DNA of 64,000 bases from Arthrobacter sp. StoSoilA2 (GCF_019977195.1 NZ_AP024643.1:2852001-2916000); one strand, 5' to 3'. Positions 25,732-34,076 are shown, numbered from the stretch's first letter. Numbers and translations are program-made. The notes: generated by a model from the sequence alone, not told the origin.

Positions 25732-26532
25732 TTGGACGGTCTAACCGAAGTTGATCGCCTCATGCTGGCAGAAGTTGCACCAATAGCAGCCAATCCCAAT
25801 AGGTTCCTCCTACCCGCCCAAGCAGAGCTGATCAGCATTTTCGCCAGTACTCCCGACATGTGCGCGACTTGCTTGGCGCCAGTAATCGGCTACACGTACT
25901 GCATGCAGTGCAATGCACATCGGGCTCGGTACGCTGGTGGAGGACTCTCTGACCGTGTCATTCCGCTGACCTATGCCTTAGAGGGCCAGCAAATGTCCCA
26001 CGACATGTACCGTTACAAAGACGCTCATGCTGCTCCCAACCCGTCGCTAGCCCGTGTCGTATACCTGGTCTACTTGGCACGTCAGTTCCACTGGGATTGC
26101 ATACAAGCGCTCAGCGCGCTTCCCATATCAGCCGCCGCCGTCGTTCCCTCCACTCAAGGCAGGGAAAGTCATCCCATATATGACCTGCTCAAGTTCCTCT
26201 GGGCAGGAGACCCAATTCACGTCCAATGCACGGCACCGCCCCAACCGCGCACCCAGCGACGACTTCACCCCGAGGACTTTGCTGTAAGTGGCGACGTCAG
26301 GGGCCGTCATATCCTACTCTTTGACGATACCTGGGTCACCGGGGCCAACGCCCAGTCCGTTGCCCATCAGTTAAAGGTGGCTGGCGCCACCGAGGTCACA
26401 ACGATGGTGGTTGCCCGAATGCTGAAAGGTTCATTCGAGCCTACGTGGCGCTTCATTCAGGCCGGGGCCCTGCCTGCAGGCTACGACATAGACATTTGTC
26501 CGGCGACGCAGGCAGTCTGCCCTCCTAGATGA
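25732..26532 (+). CDS. ComF-like phosphoribosyltransferase, candidate ShosT toxin
   Basis: 266 aa. An N-terminal zinc-ribbon-like pair of CxxC motifs (CATCLAPVIGYTYCMQC, around residues 43-59) precedes a type I PRTase domain with the PRPP-binding loop HILLFDDTWVTGANAQSVAH. The start is TTG 25732, four bases after the DprA-like stop; an alternative is ATG 25762. Tight coupling to the DprA-like gene suggests one functional unit. ComF proteins also look like this, so competence-like function is the alternative; the pairing and island context favour a defence or toxin role. Confidence 0.8.
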   Translation: MDGLTEVDRLMLAEVAPIAANPNRFLLPAQAELISIFASTPDMCATCLAPVIGYTYCMQCNAHRARYAGGGLSDRVIPLTYALEGQQMSHDMYRYKDAHAAPNPSLARVVYLVYLARQFHWDCIQALSALPISAAAVVPSTQGRESHPIYDLLKFLWAGDPIHVQCTAPPQPRTQRRLHPEDFAVSGDVRGRHILLFDDTWVTGANAQSVAHQLKVAGATEVTTMVVARMLKGSFEPTWRFIQAGALPAGYDIDICPATQAVCPPR

Positions 26533-27499
26533 GTGACCCGGTAGGCGCAACTGTTGGCTCGAAAAGGGGAGCTTGCTTACTTGCATTCTTCGAAGGGTCG
26601 CCGCATTGACTAATCCTCGACCTACTATGCAGATGGGCGCTGTTTTGTCAGCCAGTCGTATCGACATTGTCGTCCACTGGTGAAACCGAGTGGTGGCAGA
26701 TGGTCACCGCCCTCGGGCCACTCGATGTTCTCCTTTTCCGGGGATCACCTCGCTAATACTTCGACAGACAGCATTTGGCGACTACCCTCCCAGATGAAAA
26801 TGCGACAACTGCAGGCAGCCAATTAGAATGGCGGTGACGGGCACGATTGGCGTTGGAAGTGGCAGTCGACGACAAACCCTCGCGGCAAATGGTTTGTCTC
26901 GCCCCTTGGAACTCCTCAACACAAGCAGTCTCTCCGGCGAGGAAAAGACCACGATCATTACAGAAGCCTGGGAGAGACCGCTTCAAGACAGCAGGACTAT
27001 CAGGGATTCGCGGAAAAGAACGGGCTGCTGCGAGCGATTCACAGAGCGCATCAGCCGCGAGGAGCGCATAGTTGTTCGTGCCGCTCAACTGACAAGACAG
27101 CAAGACATAGAGAGCCCGGCGTGTGTGAATGGAATTGAACAGCGGCCCGTCTGACGCCTAAGCATCCTTCTTAAGGATCTAGAGCGGCGCTGGCAACGAG
27201 CCAAGCGTCCGGGAGTCCCGGCGTCTCCCTGTCCACGGACGAATTGCCGCGCGGACCATGACCCGAATCAGCAACAGAGGTCGACGACGGGGCCATCCCC
27301 GAGTTGATAGAGCTAGCGCGCGATGTTGCAGCCTCAGCACCACTTCGCTCCCCGAACTCAAACGAGCTGACCTTCTGAGACAGCCCATCCACTCATGAGT
27401 CTGCTGTGGCAGTGCAGAAGCGTATTGGAGACCGATCCATCCCTGTCATACCACTTCACGCGATCGGATCCAGCTCTGCACGGCATGCCATCGTTCACA
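26533..27499. other. Non-coding or degenerate stretch between the PRTase gene and the Pycsar operon
   Basis: About 970 bases with only short, uncharacteristic frames on both strands. A minus-strand frame at 27171-27392, starting GTG just beyond the PycTM gene, encodes a Ser-rich 73 aa peptide and cannot be excluded as a short fourth gene. A hairpin ATCCTT-CTT-AAGGAT lies near 27163. No tRNA, CRISPR or transposase is seen. Confidence 0.3.
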
Positions 27500-28075
27500 T
27501 TATGCGGTCAACCCCATACTCACAGCGACGCACGTCAGGGCGAAGACCGCCAGGAGAGCAAACCCCGTCACTGCCTTGGCACATGCATCGAACTTTCGCC
27601 CGGCGAGCTCAGACAACTCAAGCACTTGTTGCCAGGCATCCACGCGAACATCGACCCGATTCGCGTGCTCCGACACCTGCTCAGCGGTGGCCGTTTGAAG
27701 CGCCGGCCACGCAAATCGATTGAGCTGCGAGTATTTGGTAGAGGTTTGGGGTCTGACAGCCCTCACCAGCCAGAAAAGCGTCCACAAGAATGCCAAAAGT
27801 GCCCCAACAGCCAGAGTGCCTACGATCAAAGCCTGGAGACACCCTTGACCAACAGCGCTCGTCACCGTCTTAGCGTTGTTCATCAGCATCGTCAGAATGA
27901 CGCCAAGTCCTGCGGTAAGGATCGTTGCTTTTGTGTCTGCGAACCGTACCCAGTTCGCCATCTGATCCATTGCCTGAAAGCCGCCGTCGGCCGGCTTCGC
28001 GTCCCACTTTTCGTCCGGCGCCCCAGGACCTACCTGCGTCGAGGGAGGGAAAGGTACAGGTTTCCTAGGCCACAT
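27500..28075 (-). CDS. Pycsar effector-type transmembrane protein (PycTM)
   Basis: 191 aa. A soluble N-terminal part is followed by WVRFADTKATILTAGLGVI, the ADTKA-type signature of the Pycsar transmembrane effector domain. Hydrophobic segments are at roughly residues 50-70, 85-110 and 165-190, with a helical region between. By analogy with known PycTM proteins, binding of a cyclic pyrimidine nucleotide would make it disrupt the membrane and stop phage growth. The ATG overlaps the end of the E2-like gene by 11 bases, so the operon is tightly coupled. It is last in the order cyclase, E2, effector. Confidence 0.8.
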   Translation of the reverse strand: MWPRKPVPFPPSTQVGPGAPDEKWDAKPADGGFQAMDQMANWVRFADTKATILTAGLGVILTMLMNNAKTVTSAVGQGCLQALIVGTLAVGALLAFLWTLFWLVRAVRPQTSTKYSQLNRFAWPALQTATAEQVSEHANRVDVRVDAWQQVLELSELAGRKFDACAKAVTGFALLAVFALTCVAVSMGLTA

Positions 28076-28685
28076 CCGACTGAGCTCCCTCGGCCGGCCA
28101 CCGTCGCGTCATCCGCCATTCCGTGTACGCCGCCAACCAGTGGGAAGCCCAAGCGGTCACTGTGGCGGCGGTGTGTTCCTCGGGCTTCCAGTCCCCGACA
28201 TCCGCCACACACAAATTGCCGTTGTCATAAAGGTGAGGAGACTGTACCCATCGGCGGCCGACGGGTACGCCGAGGCGACCAACCCCAAGCACTGCGACAC
28301 GCGGAAGCTGCTTGTCGTGGCGAAGGATCACAGCGACATTGAACTTACCCCGCCCTGTGTCAATAGCACCAACCCAACAAGGACCAAGGTCGTTCCCAGC
28401 TGGGACGTAGGTGAACTTTGGGAAGGACTTTTTCATTGCCTCGATATGACGGTTGATCTCCTCCTCGTCTGCCCACCATGCCGTCAAAGCATCCCCCTTA
28501 GCGTCAGATTCTTCATCGCCTCCGTGGAAGGTATGGCTGGCGACAGGAGTAACTGTGCCCAGCGTCGCATGATTATGTGCCCCGGGGCCGGTAGTCGTAA
28601 CACCGTCGAAGACCACGCGTCCTTCAACGGTCACGTACCGGGGAACGTTGACGCCGTGGTGGCGCAGCAGCGCGGCAATGGTCAT
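28065..28685 (-). CDS. Stand-alone prokaryotic E2-like (ubiquitin-conjugating fold) protein in a Pycsar operon
   Basis: 206 aa. The C-terminal 110 residues fit the bacterial E2 pattern: CWVGAID, KFNVAVILRHDKQLPRVAVL, then the hallmark HLYDNGNLCV with His151 and candidate catalytic Cys159, WKPEEHTAATVTAWASHWLA, and TEWRMTRRW. The N-terminal 90 residues are unassigned. No E1, JAB peptidase or ubiquitin-like gene is adjacent. ATG 28685 follows gaggag and lies nine bases after the cyclase stop. E2-only (short type II) CBASS systems use such a protein on their cyclase; here it may act on the PycC-like cyclase. Confidence 0.72.
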   Translation of the reverse strand: MTIAALLRHHGVNVPRYVTVEGRVVFDGVTTTGPGAHNHATLGTVTPVASHTFHGGDEESDAKGDALTAWWADEEEINRHIEAMKKSFPKFTYVPAGNDLGPCWVGAIDTGRGKFNVAVILRHDKQLPRVAVLGVGRLGVPVGRRWVQSPHLYDNGNLCVADVGDWKPEEHTAATVTAWASHWLAAYTEWRMTRRWPAEGAQSDVA

Positions 28686-28694
28686 GTTTGCTCC

Positions 28695-29510
28695 TCAGAA
28701 CAGGGCTATGCTTTCGGTGGGGTTGCCGTCGAGCTGCTGGACGGTTCCTGGTATGTGCCGAAGAGTGCTTCTCCATCGGTAGTCGTAAAACCTGTAAGTC
28801 CGGCGCTGATAGTCGCGCTGGTATGTCTTTGGGGAATCCTCGTGCTCGACGAACGCATCGGCGTGGGGCAGCAATTCAGCAAGGCCCTCGCCGGCAACGA
28901 CTTCCCAAGAATTTGCCTTCTTTTCACACTTTGCTGCAAAGTTGGCTGCGAAGCCGAGGGGATTGATCTCACTGTGCTGCCCGCTGCCGCTCCGAACGAA
29001 TGTGATCCGTCCGTAGTCGAGTCCTGCACGTGCCTGAACCCTAGCTATCCCGAGCCGTTCAAGGCGAGGGTTAACGACCGTCTCAACAGCGTCGAGTGCA
29101 AATGAACACGCGCTGAGCGCCATCACACCATCGACTTGAGGGTTGCCCGGTCCAAATCCTGCAAACAGCCCGTCGCCACGGAGTCCAAGTGGGAAACCGC
29201 CAAAGTTGACGACGGTCTCAACAAAGCCGGAAAGGACAGCATGTGCCAGGTCTACTACCTCGGTTTCGTCATCCCAAAAGCTTCGCCCGGTGAAGTCCGT
29301 CAAATCGATGAACGCCGCCACAATGGACGCGGTTCGACGCTCACCAACAGCCAGGCCCTCGAAGTCGGGATGTCCCAACACCTTCGGCTCGCGTGCGGCA
29401 GATGCCTGTAGCGCCTCCTTAAAGACACTCATGCCGCCCCGCCGAGCTTGGTAGTCCCCCAATACCGTTTCGCCGAAGTCACTAGTTGTGTAGTCGGGCA
29501 TTAGCGTCAT
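28695..29510 (-). CDS. Class III nucleotidyl cyclase, PycC-like pyrimidine cyclase
   Basis: 271 aa; an internal ATG at 29501 has a better placed ggGAG site and may be the true start (268 aa). The cyclase homology domain holds the two metal-binding Asp residues, in AAFIDLTDFTG (Asp69) and LRGDGLFAGFG (Asp113), and the ARAGLDYGRITFV strand. In Pycsar, PycC makes cCMP or cUMP on phage infection; which base is used cannot be read here. A C-terminal 60-residue extension follows. First gene of the three-gene operon. Assignment as PycC rests mainly on the adjacent PycTM-type effector. Confidence 0.8.
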   Translation of the reverse strand: MTLMPDYTTSDFGETVLGDYQARRGGMSVFKEALQASAAREPKVLGHPDFEGLAVGERRTASIVAAFIDLTDFTGRSFWDDETEVVDLAHAVLSGFVETVVNFGGFPLGLRGDGLFAGFGPGNPQVDGVMALSACSFALDAVETVVNPRLERLGIARVQARAGLDYGRITFVRSGSGQHSEINPLGFAANFAAKCEKKANSWEVVAGEGLAELLPHADAFVEHEDSPKTYQRDYQRRTYRFYDYRWRSTLRHIPGTVQQLDGNPTESIALF

Positions 29511-29570
29511 CTCCCAGTTACTGTCGCGGGTTGACTGTTCAAGAGCCTGTCGTCAGTCATAGAACCAAAA

Positions 29571-29652
29571 GGCCAACTAAGTTGGACTTTTGGCCAAGTG
29601 CTGTGAAACGTGGCCAACTAAGGTTGATTTTGGCCATGTAGCGTGGAACCTC
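29571..29652. repeat. Two tandem 41-base repeats at the right edge of the accessory island
   Basis: Copies at 29571-29611 and 29612-29652 share GGCCAACTAAG, then TTGG or GTTG, TTTTGGCCA and GTG/GAA blocks. Each contains a GGCCAA/TTGGCC inverted pair. Regularly spaced repeats like these are typical of insertion-sequence ends (IS21-like) or protein-binding arrays. They lie between the Pycsar operon and the 3' end of nrdF. Confidence 0.6.
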
Positions 29653-29672
29653 ACACCAAGAACTGAATCCGT

Positions 29673-30647
29673 TTAGAACTCCCAGTCCTCATCCTCAGTG
29701 TTGACAGCCTTGCCAATCACGTAGGAGGAGCCCGAGCCGGAGAAGAAGTCGTGGTTCTCGTCCGCATTCGGGGACAGCGCCGAAAGGATGGCCGGGTTCA
29801 CGTCCGTAACGGAAGCCGGGAACATTGCCTCGTAGCCGAGGTTCATGAGGGCCTTGTTGGCGTTGTAGTGCAGGAACTTCTTGACGTCCTCGGCCAGGCC
29901 GACGCCGTCATAGAGGTCGTGCGTGTACTGGACTTCGTTTTCGTACAGCTCGAAGAGAAGCTCGAACGTGTAGTCCTTGATTTCCTGCTTGCGGGCTTCG
30001 GAAACCTTTTCCAGGCCCTTCTGGAACTTGTAGCCGATGTAGTAACCGTGCACGGCTTCGTCACGGATGATGAGGCGAATGAGGTCGGCCGTGTTCGTGA
30101 GCTTGGCACGCGAGGACCAGTACATGGGCAGGTAGAAGCCCGAGTAGAACAGGAAGCTCTCCAGCAGTGTGGAGGCCACCTTGCGCTTCAGGGGATCGTC
30201 GCCCTGGTAGTAGTCCATGACGATCTGCGCCTTCTTCTGAAGGTTCTCGTTTTCGACCGACCAGCGGAACGCGTCGTCAATCTCTTTGGTGGAGCACAGC
30301 GTGGAGAAGATGGACGAGTAGGACTTCGCGTGCACCGATTCCATGAAAGCGATGTTGGTGTACACGGCCTCTTCGTGCGGCGTCAGGGCATCCGGGATCA
30401 ACGAAACTGCGCCCACGGTTCCCTGGATGGTGTCAAGCAGGGTGAGACCGGTGAAAACGCGCATGGTGAGCTGCTGCTCTTCCGGCGTCAGCGTGTGCCA
30501 CGACTGGACGTCGTTGGACAGCGGCACCTTCTCCGGCAGCCAGAAGTTGTTGACCAGTCGGTTCCAGACTTCCACGTCCTTGTCGTCCTGGATCTTGTTC
30601 CAGTTGATTGCTTCGACGTGCGTCAGGAGCTTCACTTTCTCAGTCAT
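29673..30647 (-). CDS. nrdF: Class Ib ribonucleotide reductase beta subunit
   Basis: 324 aa from ATG 30647. Di-metal ligands are seen in DTIQGTVGA, the FMESVHAKSYSSIF segment and IIRDEAVHGYYIG. The tyrosyl-radical region and the C-terminal EDEDWEF tail that docks to NrdE are present. It makes deoxynucleotides with NrdE. Unusually, its start overlaps the end of a homing endonuclease gene by 8 bases instead of following nrdE, so translation probably depends on that gene being read. Confidence 0.95.
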   Translation of the reverse strand: MTEKVKLLTHVEAINWNKIQDDKDVEVWNRLVNNFWLPEKVPLSNDVQSWHTLTPEEQQLTMRVFTGLTLLDTIQGTVGAVSLIPDALTPHEEAVYTNIAFMESVHAKSYSSIFSTLCSTKEIDDAFRWSVENENLQKKAQIVMDYYQGDDPLKRKVASTLLESFLFYSGFYLPMYWSSRAKLTNTADLIRLIIRDEAVHGYYIGYKFQKGLEKVSEARKQEIKDYTFELLFELYENEVQYTHDLYDGVGLAEDVKKFLHYNANKALMNLGYEAMFPASVTDVNPAILSALSPNADENHDFFSGSGSSYVIGKAVNTEDEDWEF

Positions 30648-31437
30648 TTGTCGTTTCACTTTCTCGCATGAGCTTCGCTTGCGCTGCATCGTCGATGCAA
30701 TGCTGGCAGGTTGGGTTCACAACACCCTTGTTCGTGTGATGTCTGGTGTGCGCGTTTCGTCGGCTGGATGGCATCGGCCTGCCTTTCCTGACAGCAGACA
30801 TTTTCGCACGAGTTTCGGCGCTGGCCTTCTTGCCAAAATTTGGATTGCCCTCGCCGGTGAAGGCCTCAGAAAGCGCCTTGCGTGACTCCAAAGGCATTGT
30901 GTGGCCAAATCCTGGATGGTCCGGCCCGAACTTGCCAAAGTTCGGATTGTCCGATCCGACAAACGTGCCCTTGCGCTCATCGGACCACTTTTCCCGCTGC
31001 TCCGATGAGTGTGAGTTGCCAAAGAAGGGATTCTCCTCACCGAATCGGCTCAGGCCCTTCCGCCCAGTAGATCGGAGCCGAGCAGCTTCCCGCATTTCAT
31101 CTGTCCACACCACACCCGTCGGACCCAGCCCGCCCTCTGAGAGGTTCAGGAGACGATCCCCCTGACTCCTCAAATATGCGATCCAGTCCATCTCGGCTTG
31201 ACCAAGTTGGTCCAATCCTTCAAGCCAATCAAGTTCGTCAGCAATGAGATCCGCAGGATCGTGCTTCCTCACCCAGTCATAGAACGGAGTCTTGCGTCCT
31301 TCGGCGGCGACTCTGAGATGTTGATGGAACCGACGGCTGGTGGTCTTGGTCGTAATGCCGACGTAGCGGTACTCAACCTCACGGCGCAGCCGGACGCCAT
31401 AAACCAAGCCACCCGTCGCCGTCGTAATTCCATTCAT
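30640..31437 (-). CDS. Free-standing GIY-YIG homing endonuclease with NUMOD3 motifs
   Basis: 265 aa. An N-terminal GIY-YIG domain (VYGVRLRREVEYRYVGIT with Arg in TSRRFHQHL) is followed by a linker and repeated NUMOD3-type DNA-binding motifs: NPFFGNSHSSEQREKWSDER, NPNFGKFGPDHPGFGH, NPNFGKKASAETRAKMSAVR. This is the architecture of phage-type mobile endonucleases (SegA-like). It starts 16 bases after nrdE and overlaps nrdF by 8 bases, so it is inserted between the two reductase genes without breaking either. T4-type phages carry comparable endonucleases between nrdA and nrdB. Confidence 0.85.
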   Translation of the reverse strand: MNGITTATGGLVYGVRLRREVEYRYVGITTKTTSRRFHQHLRVAAEGRKTPFYDWVRKHDPADLIADELDWLEGLDQLGQAEMDWIAYLRSQGDRLLNLSEGGLGPTGVVWTDEMREAARLRSTGRKGLSRFGEENPFFGNSHSSEQREKWSDERKGTFVGSDNPNFGKFGPDHPGFGHTMPLESRKALSEAFTGEGNPNFGKKASAETRAKMSAVRKGRPMPSSRRNAHTRHHTNKGVVNPTCQHCIDDAAQAKLMRESETTND

Positions 31438-31452
31438 CTCAAAGCACCACCG

Positions 31453-33636
31453 TCATAGGGCACATGAAACACAGCCCTCCACCTCAGTCCCTTCCAGGGC
31501 CATCTGGCGGAGACGGATGTAGTAGAGGGTCTTGATGCCCTTGCGCCATGCGTAGATCTGCGCCTTGTTGATATCACGCGTAGTGGCGGTGTCCTTGAAG
31601 AACAGCGTCAGGGACAGGCCCTGGTCCACGTGCTGGGTGGCCGCGGCGTAGGTGTCGATGATCTTTTCGTAGCCGATTTCGTAGGCATCCTGATAGTACT
31701 CCAGGTTGTCGTTGGTCAGGTACGGAGCCGGGTAGTAGACGCGGCCGATCTTGCCTTCCTTGCGGATTTCGATCTTTGCGGCCACCGGGTGGATCGAGGA
31801 GGTGGAGTTGTTGATGTAGCTGATGGAACCGGTGGGCGGCACGGCCTGGAGGTTCTGGTTGTAGATGCCGTGCTCCATGACGGAAGCCTTCAGCTCACGC
31901 CAGTCGTCCTGGGTGGGAATGTGGTGGCCTGCGAAGAGCTCGCGGACGCGCTCCGTTGCCGGAACCCATTCCTGCTCCGTGTACTTGTCGAAGAACTCGC
32001 CGGAAGCGTAGGTCGACTTCTCGAAGCCACCGAACTTCTGGCCGGTCTCGATGGCCAGCTTGTTGGACGCGCGGAGGGCGTGGAACAGCACCGTGTAGAA
32101 GTAGATGTTGGTGAAGTCCAGGCCCTCTTCGGAACCGTAGTGGACGTGCTCGCGGGCGAGGTAGCCGTGGAGGTTCATCTGGCCGAGGCCAATCGCGTGG
32201 CTCTGGGCATTACCCTGGGCAATCGACGGCACCGAGTTGATGTAGGACATGTCGGACACTGCGCTGAGGGCGCGGATGGACGTCTCGATCGAGAGACCGA
32301 AGTCCGGCGAATCCATGGTCTTGGCGATGTTCATGGAACCGAGGTTGCAGGAAATGTCCTTGCCCACGGTCTGGTAGCTCAGGTCTTCCGCGTAAATGGA
32401 CGGCGAGGAAACCTGCAGGATCTCCGAGCACAGGTTGCTCATGGTGATCTTGCCGTCGATCGGGTTGGCCCGGTTCACGGTGTCCTCGAACATGATGTAC
32501 GGGTAGCCGGACTCGAACTGGATCTCCGCGAGGGTTTGGAAGAACTCACGGGCACTGATCTTGGTCTTCTTGATCCGGGAATCGTCAACCATCTCGTAGT
32601 ACTTCTCCGTGACGGAAATGTCGGAGAAGGGGACTCCGTAGACGCGCTCGACGTCGTACGGGGAGAAGAGGTACATGTCCTCGTTCTTCTTGGCGAGCTC
32701 GAACGTGATGTCCGGGATCACGACGCCAAGGGAGAGCGTCTTGATGCGGATCTTCTCGTCGGCGTTCTCGCGCTTGGTGTCCAGGAAGCGGTAGATGTCC
32801 GGGTGGTGTGCGTGCAGGTACACGGCACCTGCACCCTGGCGGGCACCAAGCTGGTTGGCGTAGGAGAAGCTGTCTTCGAGGAGCTTCATCACGGGGATGA
32901 CGCCGGAGGACTGGTTTTCGATCTGCTTGATCGGGGCGCCGTGCTCACGGATGTTGGTGAGCGAAAGTGCCACACCGCCACCGCGCTTGGAGAGCTGCAG
33001 CGCGGAGTTGATGGCGCGGGCAATCGACTCCATGTTGTCTTCGATACGGAGCAGGAAGCAGGAGACAAGCTCGCCGCGCTGGGCCTTGCCTGCATTCAGG
33101 AAGGTGGGGGTTGCCGGCTGGAAACGGCCATCGATGATTTCGTCAACAAGGCGGCTGGCAAGTTCTTCGTTGCCGCGGGCAAGGTGCAGGGCAACCATGC
33201 AGACGCGGTCTTCGTAGCGCTCAAGGAAGCGCTTGCCGTCAAACGTCTTCAGTGTGTAGGACGTGTAGAACTTGAAGGCGCCAAGGAAGGTCTCGAAGCG
33301 GAACTTCTTTTTGTAGGCACGGTTGAAGAGTTCACGGATGAAGTTCATCGTGTACTGGTCCAGTGTTTCGCGCTCGTAGTACTGGTTCTTCACCAGGTAG
33401 TCGAGCTTCTCTTCCAGGTCGTGGAAGAACACGGTGTTGTTGTTCACGTGCTGCAGGAAGTACTGGTGCGCGGCTTCACGATCGGCTTCAAACTGGATCT
33501 CGCCGTTGGGGCCATACAGGTTCAGCATTGCGTTGAGCTCGTGATAGCCCAGGCCCTTATAGGCCTCCGGCAGTGGCTTCTTGGCCGTTTCCACAGCGCC
33601 CCCGGTTACTTCTGTTTCTGCGACAGTAGTGTCCAA
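31453..33636 (-). CDS. nrdE: Class Ib ribonucleotide reductase alpha subunit
   Basis: 727 aa. Catalytic features are present: the redox Cys in LVSCFLLRIEDN, the NLCSEI active-site loop, SCNLGSMN, and the C-terminal redox Cys pair in EGCVSCAL reduced by NrdH. It lacks an ATP-cone, as usual for NrdE. The TTG start at 33636 lies inside the end of nrdI (31-base overlap). The homing endonuclease gene follows after 15 bases. Confidence 0.95.
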   Translation of the reverse strand: MDTTVAETEVTGGAVETAKKPLPEAYKGLGYHELNAMLNLYGPNGEIQFEADREAAHQYFLQHVNNNTVFFHDLEEKLDYLVKNQYYERETLDQYTMNFIRELFNRAYKKKFRFETFLGAFKFYTSYTLKTFDGKRFLERYEDRVCMVALHLARGNEELASRLVDEIIDGRFQPATPTFLNAGKAQRGELVSCFLLRIEDNMESIARAINSALQLSKRGGGVALSLTNIREHGAPIKQIENQSSGVIPVMKLLEDSFSYANQLGARQGAGAVYLHAHHPDIYRFLDTKRENADEKIRIKTLSLGVVIPDITFELAKKNEDMYLFSPYDVERVYGVPFSDISVTEKYYEMVDDSRIKKTKISAREFFQTLAEIQFESGYPYIMFEDTVNRANPIDGKITMSNLCSEILQVSSPSIYAEDLSYQTVGKDISCNLGSMNIAKTMDSPDFGLSIETSIRALSAVSDMSYINSVPSIAQGNAQSHAIGLGQMNLHGYLAREHVHYGSEEGLDFTNIYFYTVLFHALRASNKLAIETGQKFGGFEKSTYASGEFFDKYTEQEWVPATERVRELFAGHHIPTQDDWRELKASVMEHGIYNQNLQAVPPTGSISYINNSTSSIHPVAAKIEIRKEGKIGRVYYPAPYLTNDNLEYYQDAYEIGYEKIIDTYAAATQHVDQGLSLTLFFKDTATTRDINKAQIYAWRKGIKTLYYIRLRQMALEGTEVEGCVSCAL

Positions 33637-34076
33637 AACTTTTCCAATCCTTGATTGACCCGATCGACGTCTTCCGGCGTCCCCATGAGTTCAAACCTGT
33701 AGAGATGCGGCACGTTGCACTTGGCGGCGATGATGTCTCCCGCTGCGCAATAGTTGTCCGCGAAGTTGGTGTTTCCTGCACCGATAACACCACGGATCAG
33801 TTCCCTGTTCCGTGGGTTGTTGAGAAACCTGATGACCTGCTTGGGCACTGAACCTTCGCCGTTTGTCCCGCCGTAAGTCGGCAGGACAAGGACAAAGGGT
33901 TCAAGTGCTTGAAGCGGGGCATCGTGCGCATAAAGCGGGATGCGCGCTGCATCCCTGCCCAATTTCCGGACAAAGCGCTTGGTGTTCTCAGATGTCGAGG
34001 AAAAGTAGATGAGGTGACTCCTCGTGGTCACAGTGTCCGTGTCACTGCGCACGGATGCCGTTGCCAGCGGTGCCAT
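33606..34076 (-). CDS. nrdI: Flavodoxin-like NrdI protein
   Basis: 156 aa from ATG 34076, with gaggtg upstream. Flavodoxin-type features are seen: LIYFSSTSENTKRFVRKLG (FMN phosphate loop), LVLPTYGGTNGEG and GVIGAGNTNFADNYCAAGD. NrdI supplies oxidant for assembly of the Mn(III)2-tyrosyl radical in NrdF. Second gene of the nrdHIEF operon. Confidence 0.95.
   Translation of the reverse strand: MAPLATASVRSDTDTVTTRSHLIYFSSTSENTKRFVRKLGRDAARIPLYAHDAPLQALEPFVLVLPTYGGTNGEGSVPKQVIRFLNNPRNRELIRGVIGAGNTNFADNYCAAGDIIAAKCNVPHLYRFELMGTPEDVDRVNQGLEKFWTLLSQKQK

Noticed and set aside
26753..27154. Frames on both strands between the PRTase and Pycsar genes
   Set aside because: No family resemblance, no ribosome site, and composition typical of non-coding sequence.
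27395..28342. 315-codon plus-strand frame over the Pycsar effector
   Set aside because: Shadow of the PycTM and E2-like genes, which have recognisable motifs.
28065..29510. CBASS system
   Set aside because: The cyclase is class III (adenylate-cyclase fold), not a CD-NTase, and the effector is of the PycTM type.
29571..29652. Possible CRISPR array
   Set aside because: Only two contiguous repeats without spacers, and no cas genes in the window.
31630..33654. 674-codon open frame on the plus strand
   Set aside because: Antisense to nrdE; its Val/Leu/Gly/Asp-rich composition is a codon-bias artefact.
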